A DNA stretch of 64,000 nucleotides from Typhlomys cinereus (taxonomy: Eukaryota > Chordata > Mammalia > Rodentia > Platacanthomyidae). Location of the stretch: NCBI GenBank assembly GCA_023101885.1, contig JALPQD010000137.1, positions 558,001 through 622,000 of the forward strand, in the 5' to 3' direction. This document shows, piece after piece, positions 22,991-33,174 of this stretch. Within the stretch, counting starts at the first letter, position 1; each line of letters starts with the position of its first letter. The notes below the pieces were generated by a model. That model searched no databases and was not told the DNA's origin. It was given only the letters and a program-made list of their open reading frames with translations. Position numbers and translations under genes: made by a program.

Positions 22991-23539
22991 ACTACATATA
23001 TGACATGTAACCTAGTTCTTACTTTTTGACCTGTCAGGTGGATGTAAAATAAATTGTCTAAACACATAGAAATGATACCTGGATTAACTAAACATGTGAC
23101 TATTGGGTAGATTTTAAAGATTCCATGTAGGGTCGAATCATATAGCATATAAGTTCTTTAGAAATTTTCAGCAGGGTTAAAACAATCAACAATCAAAATA
23201 GATTCTCAAATCCAAAGAGCTGCATAAAAGTTAAGGCCTACCTATGTTCCCAAGGACATTAAGTCTGAGAATAGCCCGTAACTGCCATTTGTCAGGGTGG
23301 AAAGCTGACTCTGTAAATTGGCACCCTGTGCTGAGCTCCTGACCTTAGGAATTATGGGACACAGGACAGCGCTCATATTGTCTTTGCTCATAGATTGTTT
23401 CAGTGGCTATTAAAAGACATTCAGGTGTTTCCAAGTCCTTGCTAGAAAAATTCTGATTCCTCTTTTCAGTTTGAAATAGAAAGCAGTAAATAGGCATCAA
23501 ACTTTGGCCACTGGCTTCTTTCACAGAAGCTCTCTAATA

Positions 23540-23975
23540 AAGTGTGATATATGTGTATATTTATTTGAGCTTCATGTTTTCTCAAATAAGACTGTGTCCC
23601 TGTCCCTGGGGAGGTATGTTTGATTAAGACCCAGATCTGACCTTCCAAGGTTTCACAGTCCAGTGGGGGAGATGATGGTATAAATAAATAACAGAGTAAT
23701 GCGGTCATTATCATGAGGAAGTATCATGGGGCATAATGAAGTCCTGTGGTAGTTCACAGACAGGTGATTAACTGCACTTGGGGAGGTCAGAAAAGGCCTT
23801 GTGGAGGAGAAAAAGAGACATGGATAAGACAGGTGAGTGGTCGTGAAAGAAGAGAGAATGGAACATGTAAGGGAAGGCTGCGGGAAAGGAAAGATGGCCA
23901 AGCAGGGCTGTGTTGAAGATACTGTGAGAAAATGAAGCTCTACACGCCGATCCTGTGAATTCACGCAAGAGACTT
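23540..23975 (-). mobile_element. L2 fragment, antisense
   Basis: Blocks such as cagtccagtgggggagatga, ataaataaataacagagtaa, ggtcagaaaaggccttgtgg and aggagaaaaagagacatgg correspond to the complement of the L2 3' region (…ccttccctgacc…cacctcctcc…). Ancient, diverged. Confidence 0.6.
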
Positions 23976-24439
23976 GGGTTTCAAACAAGGCAGCCACAGC
24001 TACATAAAAGACCTTCTATCAAGGTCAGCCTGGAAGAACTGACCTGTGGGACAAACCACTTGACCACAGGAGGTTATCCTACATTTGATGACTTTTGTGT
24101 ATGTACTCGCAGTTCAAATAAAGCACTTGGCTAAACCACTGGTAAACGTCCCCTTCTGTCTCCTTACTTACTGAATTCTGAGCCTGAGGTCCACTGTGGA
24201 TTGAAGGGACGAGATCTTGAGACTTTCTTTCAGTTTGAAAACTGAACATTGGCTCCAGCCAGAGCTCTTGTTTAACTGAGGAACTGGCTATGATGTAGGG
24301 TGTGTTGTTAGAACGTGATAAATTCCCCATTAGAGGCAGGGCACAGGCTGCCAAATCGCGGGGCAGAAAGTTAAAGCAAAACAAAAGGAAACAAATGAAG
24401 ACAACCATTATGGGCTGACAACGACTTTTATTTTCCATG

Positions 24440-24700
24440 GTGCTTTCAGGGAAACTCAGCCCAGAATCTTAATTAACAAATTGCTGTTGCCCCATTCAGG
24501 AGAGTTAATGGTGCCTGGGGATCTGCCACCGGGTAACACTAGCTTGTCGCCTTGATATGAAAAGTGAACGAGTCAGCGAAAATCAAAGAAGAGGGAAAAG
24601 GAGGCAGCGTGTTGCTGACAACTGAACTGTGTAAATAAATCACAGAGAAAATGAATGGGAGCTAGACTTTCTCTGGATCTCAGTAGCCTGCATATCATAC
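24440..24700. other. candidate conserved noncoding segment
   Basis: Repeat-free and high-complexity, with homeodomain-like cttaattaac, tgctgacaac and gtaaataaatca words and several retained CpGs. Conservation cannot be tested here. Confidence 0.3.
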
Positions 24701-25865
24701 CACAGTTATCACGTTTGTTTCAATAAATAAGAGGCCATGTATGTATGTCTTTTATTCACTATGGTGATGTCACACGCAGGGGACATTTTTTTGGTACTTC
24801 AAATAACAATGCCTTTTATTTATATCATATTGAGACACAACAGCTCCCCAGTCAGTGCATGGGCACTGTTCTTCCTTCCCTAGTTCCAACAGCTAAAAGC
24901 CACAACATTCTGGTCCTCTCTCAATTATCCGCAGCAAGAGAAGGTTAAGAAGATTAAGAAAAACAAACACATGATGTAGAAAAGAGTTTCATTCCAACCA
25001 ACCACACTGGTTTCTTTCCCGAGTGTTTTTCCCAGAGCTGAAAATAATACCCCAATTAATTGACTTAAAGTTCACATTCTTTCCCTGGCCCAATCCCTTG
25101 TTTGGTAAAGTTACTAATGAGGAGGAAAAAAGCCAAAAGGCAGGCCGGCCTTGGAAAGAAGAGCCACTAAGATCCAAGTAACGAAAACTGACTCTGGACA
25201 GTTGAGAGTTAATGTCAGAGGAAGCATTTCTCTAAAGGATTTGCTATGTTGTTAGAGAAATGAAACTTTTCAGATCAAAAGGTTGCAGGTCTTAGTTTGC
25301 TTTCTTTCTTTCTTTTTTTTTTTTTTTAAAGTGGATGAAGTGAAAAACCAAATGCTATGCAAGGCACAGGGAAAGAAATAATGAACATTGACATCCACTA
25401 AAAGAAGCTGTGGGGAGAGGGTATTTGGTTGGTGAATTTTGCTATTTGGCCTGAACTTTGTTACGACTTCACCCACAACAAGTATTTTTTTCCCCCTCTA
25501 CAGGCAGATATTATACAGTCAATTCAAATGTCATTAATGCATCCTTTGTTCGGAAATGCTCATTCTTAGGATGTGAGCAGGAAGATGTTGGATGGTTTTG
25601 CATTACTTGGTGCACTGCTGATTAGCATGAAAGAAGGAAGTAACATCCTTTATTACAGAGTTCCTATTCAGCAATGAAATCATCTCTTATCCAAGTATAA
25701 ATAAGCCCAATGCCTCCTAGCTTGAATTTTCTTCAAATTCAACATAAAATCTAAGCCACCAGGCTTAAATTGAATCACTGTGTTGCTTCTTTATATATTA
25801 CTTGACTTAGTTTAAAAACTGAATACTTATTGGGTATCTAAAAGAGCTCCTAAATTTATAACCTG

Positions 25866-25867
<2 letters not shown>

Positions 25868-25921
<54 letters not shown>
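25868..25921 (+). repeat. (GA)n microsatellite
   Basis: About 27 uninterrupted GA units; polypurine and therefore able to adopt triplex structures. Confidence 0.97.
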
Positions 25922-25924
<3 letters not shown>

Positions 25925-26040
25925 GAAGAGATGGGAATCATTTCCTCTTCTTCAAAGAAGCTTTTTAATACTGTGTCCAAAATATCTAGGGAATTGGAGG
26001 AAGAAAAAGGAGGGGTGGGGGAAAGGCTAAAGAAAAAGAG

Positions 26041-26420
26041 CTAATGGTCAAAATGCATCCTTATAATAAAATGAGCTTCTTAATGGATGCTCGCTACAGG
26101 AATAACATTAATCCAGTATTAGGACTTTCGCTGGAAAAATATGAATGCCATTTATCTTTTTAACTGTCAGCTGCATTTCTAAAGCTCTAAAGTCTGTAGC
26201 TTCCAGGGGCCTTTTGTCTTTCTGCCATGGCAGGAATATCTTGGACAGCTGTAAGAGCTTTCTAAGCTATCTTTCTCAAAATCCATTAGCTAATTCAAGG
26301 AACCTAATTAGAGCTGCCATTTTGATGGAGCATACTGAATGTTCAGTACAAACTAGCAACACCATCAATGTTTATTAGAAAATCACAAAACCCAAAGTGC
26401 TCCATTCCCTATGAATATTA
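26041..26420. other. candidate conserved noncoding element
   Basis: Repeat-free and rich in homeodomain and MADS/POU-like words (cttaatggatgc, aacattaatcc, ccattagctaattc, cctaattagagc, ctatctttctc), the composition typical of developmental enhancers. It also has low simple-sequence content. Proposed only on composition. Confidence 0.35.
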
Positions 26421-26899
26421 ATGGGAATGCAGCAAACAAAATATTTATTAAAACACGTGCTTCATGCCATCAAGGTTTACAGACAGATACTGACAGGGAG
26501 AGAGAGCTCACGCTTGGATCTGAAGGCCCGTGCCGGTGGACACACAATGGGACTGAGATTTAGACTTGAGCAGCACATAATTATTATTTGTACACCCTCC
26601 CCACTGTTGCCCTGGATTTTGCACCCTGGGATTCAGCAGCTCACAGCTGGGAGGACAGATGTAAGTCCAAGGAAGTCTGAAGGACTTTAAAGAAGTCTTT
26701 AAAATGAAATAAAATCTAGCTTGGAATATTTGCTAAGTGCCACAGATTCTTGTCAATGGACAAGTAAGTCTTGCTTCTCTGACGGTCGGTAGCATCATGA
26801 TTTCAGTACTTCCATCCAAAGGAAGAGTGTCATCAAATCAGTCTGACAGGCTAGTGTCTCCCTTGGAGCTAGGCACTTCTGCCTGCACAGGCCTGGGAA

Positions 26900-27650
26900 T
26901 ATGGGGTGCCTGAGACTGGCGGTCACTTTGCTGTTAAGGCGGAAAAAGCCTCACTGCCCATGAGTTCAGATGCAGACCCAGGCCCACTTGCGGAGGTCCA
27001 GAGACATCGCTTTTCACCCTCCTTTCTCAGGAGCAAGCAAGGGTCCTTTGTGAAGGGTTTCTACCCAGATTTAACCCTCCAAGTTACTTCAAACCATTGC
27101 TCTCAATCTCTCTCTCTCTCCCCTTTGCTTTTAACCAAACTTTCAGAAAGCAATCTCCATTGTGTCCTTCTGTTACCTGCCATTCCCTCCTTGGGACTGA
27201 TGACAAACAGATTTGCTCCTTTACCACCAATAAAACTGCCCACCAAACTCCTGCTGGCCACTGTAGGCTGGTCTGTATGGAGCAACCCTGTCTACAAGGC
27301 CCTACAATGGCTGTTTCTCAACCCAACCTTCTGCAAGATCCTCAAACTGCCTTTCTCCTATTCTGCTTCCTCTGCCTGCGCTATACTCCTTCCTGTGCTC
27401 ATTCACTTAATCATCCATCCATTGAACAAAAGATCCCTGGAGCCCTTCACACTGGGCAGATCCTCAACAGAGCCTGTATGGGGGAAACACTGTCTCTAAT
27501 TGCACGTCTCATGGGAGATCTGAGAATCATGCACAACCCTTGCTTCTCATTTGTACCCCAGATTAGCCATTGTCTTCCCCTTGCCTTGTGTTTTCGCATT
27601 TCCATTACAATCAATTTCTCTCTTGTCTTCTGGCTCTTTCATTGCTTCCC
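26900..27650. other. pyrimidine-rich unclassified stretch
   Basis: A C/T-rich, stop-poor region with two overlapping plus-strand frames of 197 and 208 codons. Neither has a recognisable domain, and the length follows from low A content. Parts resemble degraded L2 upstream sequence. Confidence 0.35.
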
Positions 27651-27679
27651 CAAGTTCACTGAGGATGGAAAGAAGGACC

Positions 27680-27895
27680 ACCCTTCAGGACACAGATCTG
27701 GAGCCAGACTGTCTAAGTTCTAATTTGTATTCCTGTCCTTTGACTTTGGGGCAGGTACGTTACTTCCCTTTCTATGAGTGAAGTGAGATCTAAGAGAGTT
27801 GTTTAATAGATTAAGGAAGTTATTATTTAAAGAGTTAGAAAAGTGTCCAGCATAAAATTAGACTCATTGAATAAGCATCTATTATGTTGTCAATA
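27680..27895 (+). mobile_element. MIR
   Basis: ggagccagactgtctaagtt, ctttgactttggggcaggta, cgttacttccctttctatga and agtgtccagcataaaatta follow the MIR consensus order (gagccagactgcctgg, accttgggcaagtt, acttaacctctctg, agtgcctggcaca). Confidence 0.75.
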
Positions 27896-27979
27896 TCATG
27901 CTATTCTATATGACTACTGGTATCTTTTCTTGCATAACATCTACACTCAACTGGAGATGATCAATTTCTTTTAGTGCTG

Positions 27980-28255
27980 GGCTGTCCCTGGCATTCCTGT
28001 TCCTGCAATAATAGTATAATAGCTGGTCTCTCTGCCCCTGATCCCTCTAGTCCCAGATCAGTTCTTCTAAAGTGCATCTCTGCTCATGTAACTCCCTGCT
28101 CCTCACATTTCTGTCTTCTCCCATTGTGGTTATTTCCTACCTATCCTCTTGTTCTATGCATAGCCAAGTCTCCAGTGGAAGCTTTGCGAGTCCCTAACCT
28201 TTCCCTTCCTCTATGTTTTTAGTCCATATTCACTCTTCTACCCATAATCCTTCTT
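27980..28255 (+). mobile_element. L2 3' region
   Basis: ctggtctctctgcccctgat, ttctaaagtgcatctctgct, catgtaactccctgctcctc match the L2 consensus (tctaaaatgcaaatctgatcatgtcactccc), followed by cagtggaagctttgcg-type sequence. Confidence 0.7.
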
Positions 28256-28261
28256 TTATTC

Positions 28262-28346
28262 TAGTGCTGAAGATCAAATCCAGAATCCAGTACCCCCTGC
28301 ACACTGGGCATTACTCTACCATTGAGCCTCATCTGTGGTCTCTCTT
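28262..28346 (-). mobile_element. ID-like SINE head
   Basis: agtgctgaagatcaaatcca and ggcattactctaccattgag are the complement of the ID element (ctagctcagtggtagagcgcttgcc…gggttcgatcccc). Diverged. Confidence 0.65.
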
Positions 28347-28465
28347 TCCCTTTGCTTCCACAACATGTAATTAAGATACTATCACGTGTACCATGCCCAT
28401 AGCCTTGTCATGATGTTTAGGCTATTTCCCAGTCCTGTCATCCTCATCTGTTGCAGTTCACCTAC

Positions 28466-28862
28466 ATGGTTGCTGATAAATGACCATCAAACAGCTTAAG
28501 AGAACAAGGGGTTTACTGTCTCTTACAATGATCTGGTTACAGTTTTCAGTTCAGCTTGACAGGAGAGCTCACGCCAACACCAAGGCTGAGGGAACTGGCC
28601 ACACCATCTCTATGTAATGACTGAGAGAGGGATGATCCTTACTTGCCAGACCAGCATGTCTGGCCAAGTGTACACAAGGATGCCAACCCTCTCAACCAGC
28701 TGTCTGTATTTCATTCCAGGGCCTAATCCTACCCACCATGGACTGGGCCTTCCCCGTCAGCTAGATAATAATCTCCTGCAGGTTTGCTCTGGGCCCAACT
28801 CAACCACTAATTCTCTACAAATGTGCCCAGAGCTCAAACCTTCAACTGTCAAATTGACACCT
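28466..28862 (-). mobile_element. unclassified rodent repeat, uninterrupted inverted relative
   Basis: On the minus strand: tgtcaatttgacagttgaag, gggcacatttgtagagaatt, gcccagtccatggtgggtag, ggccagacatgctggtctgg, gtgtggccagttccctcag, ctgtaaccag and atttatcagcaaccatg. These are in the same order as the element at 7020-8060, but here the gggcacattt site is intact. Confidence 0.65.
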
Positions 28863-29345
28863 GTGCCCAACTACGATACCATCTTTGCTGATTTGTCCTT
28901 TCTGACACTCATTTAGCTTCTTGCTCACACTTCTTGCTGTCCTCACAGCCCAAGCTTGGCACAGCTCAAAAGTCTGGAATTGCTGCTCTGTCCAGGACAC
29001 TGTATTTCCATTTTTCTCAAGGTATCTACTCTCAGCTCAGAGGACCTTCTGCTGACCGTGTCTGTGGTTCCTTCAGTTCACTCCCTCTCTTTATCCCGCT
29101 TGTGTCCTTTTCAGTACTGATCACTGCTGGAATGTATCCTTCTCATTTATTCCTTCAGAATACAGGTGTAGGTGAGCAGCAGGGCTCTGGAGGATGTTTA
29201 TCTGGTGCCAGGGCTTGGTACATGACATAAAGAATGACTCTTTTCCTGTGAAAGCTGTTCAAAGTCTTACGCTCACTCAGAATTTATTTATTCAGCATCC
29301 AGTTGGTTTTGGTGGGTAAAGGAGAATATATGACACATGAGACCC

Positions 29346-29548
29346 AGAACCAGTGAGTTAGCTCTCACGCTGCTGACCTAAGTTCCATCTCTGGAAACCT
29401 GTGTGGTGGGAAGAGAAGACTGACTTCTGAAAGTTGTCTTCTGATTTGTTCCATGGCATGCATGGATGTGTTTTCTCTCCCCTGTCTCTCTGTCTCTCTC
29501 TCTCTCTCTTCTTCCCTCTCTCTTAAATAAATAAACATTTAAAAAAGA
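29346..29548 (+). mobile_element. B3/B2-like SINE
   Basis: Head agaaccagtgagttagctct, gacctaagttccatctctgg, then gaagactgacttctgaaagt, a (CT)n stretch at 29478-29508 and an aaataaataaaca tail. Confidence 0.65.
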
Positions 29549-29875
29549 CATGCAAGGATCCTAATCCATAGAACCTTATGATTATGTGGATGATAGGGGA
29601 GGTGGGATAATACATAAACCAATAAGAACAGTATGTGGCAGAGTGAATGTTACTTGAGAACTTAAAATAACAGCGAGTGGTAGGAGCTTTCACTCACGTT
29701 AAAGCAAGGTTGGAAATACAAGGAGGAGAGATATAGAAGCATCTCTATGGAAGATACAACCAGTTAAAGGACCTGGAAGAGTATGACTGGAGATTAATGC
29801 TCACACGATAAAGTGGTAAATGATAAGGTTAGACGGATGAGCTAGACTGGAGTCATGTAGAATGTGGTTGGATTT

Positions 29876-29990
29876 CTAGACCTTACTCAGAGTGAAATGA
29901 GTTCCCAGTGGATTTTAAAAGAGGAAATAGCATGGTCAAACTTAAAATTTTAGAAGACAACTTTAGCTTTTCTCAGGAAGAGAAACTAGA
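29876..29990 (-). mobile_element. L2 fragment, antisense
   Basis: gttcccagtggattttaaaa followed by agcatggtcaaacttaaaat is the complement of the L2 block tcatgtcactcccctgcttaa…ccagtggcttccc. Confidence 0.5.
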
Positions 29991-29999
29991 ATTGCTGCA

Positions 30000-32900
30000 T
30001 TCAAGAAGAAACCCATTGTCTTTTAGGTAATGTCTGAGTTATAGAAAGAAGTCAAGTGCAAATGAAGAGAGGATGGGGAAATAGGGGGTTTGGTGGCCAT
30101 GCCGATGGAGAGAAGTAAATGACTTCACAGTCATTTGATTTCACATTCGTTTGATTCCAAGCCCAGGCTGGTCTGTGAACTTTTCTTGGAAGAAAATTGT
30201 GTCCCTGCCCCCCTACCCAAACTTGGAATATCAATTATACTTTACATTTTTGCTATGGCCATTATCCTGTTTGTGACATTTGGATCGTTCGTGCTTTATA
30301 TTCCAGGACTCTGTCTACTCCTCAGTAGCGGCTCAGGGCCTTGAAGAGCTTAATCACTCTGTATCTTCTGTGGGACTTGACATGAAGTCCTCACATGGGG
30401 GATGTTCGAAATGCATTTTTGGGGGACATTGAAAACAAGAGAGCCACTTAAGAAACTATGCAGGAAATGAGAAGTGGCAAGGGGAAGGGGGGGGGAATTG
30501 TGGTGGTGTTTAAGGATGAAGAAGGGCAGGTATAGGGGGCTGGGAGCATGTGTGGGAGACACATAGGCCACAGCTACTCAAATGCACCTTTAGCAGCTGC
30601 CTGCAGAGTATTTTCCTTCCTCTATTTTTCTGAATGCCCACACACATGTCCTCAGTATCTCAGAACTAGCCATGCTGCCATTTCTATGTATTGCACAGAT
30701 ATCTCACTGTTTAAAGAAATCTCTCCAAATTGTTGAATGCTCTCTACTTGCGGCACGTTGTTATGGCTTCCTGTTTTCAGACAGCGATTGCACTAACATC
30801 TTGGTGCCACCAATTCCCAGAAGAGTAGTCTAGCCGAGCAGTAATGTGCTTTGCTTATTAATACTTGTAGGATATATGTGTGCTGAAATGGTGTTATTGG
30901 AAACCCTTTCTGTGCTATTTCTTACTAAAGATAGCATGCATACTCCTTGACGAAATAGCTTAGAAACTGTGACATCTCTTCCCAGCTCAAATGCTTTCAA
31001 GAAGGTAGGCTAGCTAACACCATTGGCTGACCTTAACTTGGAATTAAATTTAGCTCCTCATCCTCATTAGAATCTCACTGCCAAATAGCACTCTACTCTG
31101 ATTAATAAAGTTGTCTAATAAGCATATCGCTTTCTAGCACTCAGCAGAGGTAGCTGAAATCTCAGGCAGGGACGAGAGAGAACTGCCAAATGGAAATATT
31201 ATATTCCATATCCTGGAAAGGCAGAAGCATTCACTTTATTGTTTAGTCATGTCCAGCTCTGAGGAAAAGAGAGTGGATTACGATGAAATGAACAGGATAT
31301 CCACACTGCCTATGAAACTAGTCTTGACGAAGACCTTAAAAACCATGAATGTTCATCTATTAGATGCTTTAGTTTACAATACAACAACACACACTGGGAA
31401 GCCTTATGATGAATATTTTCAGGAGGATCTGATTAGGCCTAGTAAAAAGACTAAGAAGAAATACTCATAGACAGGTTTTTAGGGAAAGTGAGAAGTCCCT
31501 GCCTGCTATCCATCCATTCCTGTGTGCTAATGTGAGAAATGTAACCTATTTGGCTCTAGGTTGAATCACTGCTAAGAAACAGAGGGGGCTGACTGTTTAA
31601 TTTATTAAGACATCCTATTGCATGTGAACTGCTCCTTCATGGACCACTGGTGATGGCATGACACAGCTTCGGAGCATGTGGAAATCTTGTAAGGACTGAG
31701 TGATGTGGGATAGGACTTAAAACAAAACTGCTTTTCACTGAATGGTTCTCTCCTACTCTAGCTCTGGGCTGGGATAGTAGTGGTACTAAAAATCAATCAG
31801 TTGTCAGAGTGCTTGTTATGTGTGGATACTGGCCTCTGTCTCAAGACCCAGATCATCATGACACGTCTTCCAATGAGTTCAAAGAGTCTTCTTCATGCAT
31901 ATAACTTTGCTTCCTATGTATTTTGTGAATGCTGCAATTCTGTATATATAATCAATTTCAGCCATGGTAATTTAGGGTAATAAGCTAGATATTATTTCCT
32001 ATATTGAAATGCACTGTGGAGAAATCATAGGCCCCCATAATTTTAAGTGCTTTCCTTTTTACTTCACTTAACATAAGAACCAGAAAGAGACTAAAATCAT
32101 TTTCTTTTCTTGACAGAGCAGGACTTTAATGCCAAGGAAAGGCATGTGTCTCCTTTTACAATGCTTTTTGCTATAGCTATTTTACAGCTTTTGTTATAAA
32201 AATGCCTCTAGTTTCTTCATAGAAGGCGTTTAGATGTATTCTACAACTACATACTTCAGGGCAACAGAACATGAAAAGAGGATTTGTATGGTTGAGGTAT
32301 GACTCAAATTTTGTGGGAGACAGTAACTAGAATGGCAAAAGGATAGAACCTATAAAAAATTCAGAAGTAATGCTTCCATACACACCCTCTGCTGTGTACC
32401 AAACAGAATATTCACAGAGTAGCTATAAAATACACAAGCCAGATTCATAGCGGTGTGCTTATCCACTCATGAAACATGTTAGATAACTAACTACATAATA
32501 ACCTGAAACACACTCCTTCTTGTACACAAAGGGAATTGTAGTTCCAATGCAAAAGCAAATGTTATCAGAATTTAGGATTAAGGCCTACATCAGGCTTCAT
32601 GTTAAAGCTTGAAAACCTGCAACATCACAAAGCCAGACATATAGTTACTGAATTTTCTTTGAAGTGCATCTTCACATAGAACAAATTGGAATCCACCTAG
32701 GTGTACCGGTGGCAAATACCGTGGCCACAGACAGACAACAGATGTTTTCATTGTACTACCAGAAGACAGAAAGCAAAGCAAGGTTAAATTTTTAGGAAGG
32801 AAAAATAATAAAAATTAGAAAACCACCCATTAAGAACTGAACTTTTCAGCAGGCAGAAATATTTCACAAGTCCAATCTGGGGAAAGAACTTTGCTTTCAC
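30000..32900. other. unique intronic DNA
   Basis: No confident repeat. It includes a G-run at 30487-30496, a possible conserved noncoding segment (30880-31240) and a 73-codon lysine-rich plus-strand frame (31249-31470) without an identifiable family. Confidence 0.4.
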
Positions 32901-32910
32901 TCTTTTTTAG

Positions 32911-33170
32911 GCTGAGAAGATGGTTCAGGGATTAAGACTCTACCTTATCAACAGGAGGACCTGAGTTCAGATCCCAAATCCCACATAAAAATGCCAGGTA
33001 GAAATGGCAGTGGCCTGCACTTCTGACCCTGGGAAACAGAGTCTGGGAAACTCCAGAACAAAGCAAAAGGGAGGTAGAGTAATCCTGGATGATTCCTAAA
33101 ATCACTCTTGGGCATCCACAGACACACACAGTGCTCTCTGATACACACATATACATACACACCATACATG
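32911..33170 (+). mobile_element. B2-like SINE
   Basis: Head gctgagaagatggttcaggg, B box gagttcagatccca, body gggaaactccagaacaaagc, aatcctggatgattcctaaa, tccacagacacacacagtgc, then an ACAC/ATAC tail and aaaaaa. Older than the 11805 copy. Confidence 0.88.
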
Positions 33171-33174
33171 AAAA

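Noticed and set aside
26906..27723. Two long overlapping plus-strand frames (197 and 208 codons)
   Set aside because: Both lie in pyrimidine-rich DNA where stops are rare, overlap in different frames, and show no domain or splice context. They end in a MIR.
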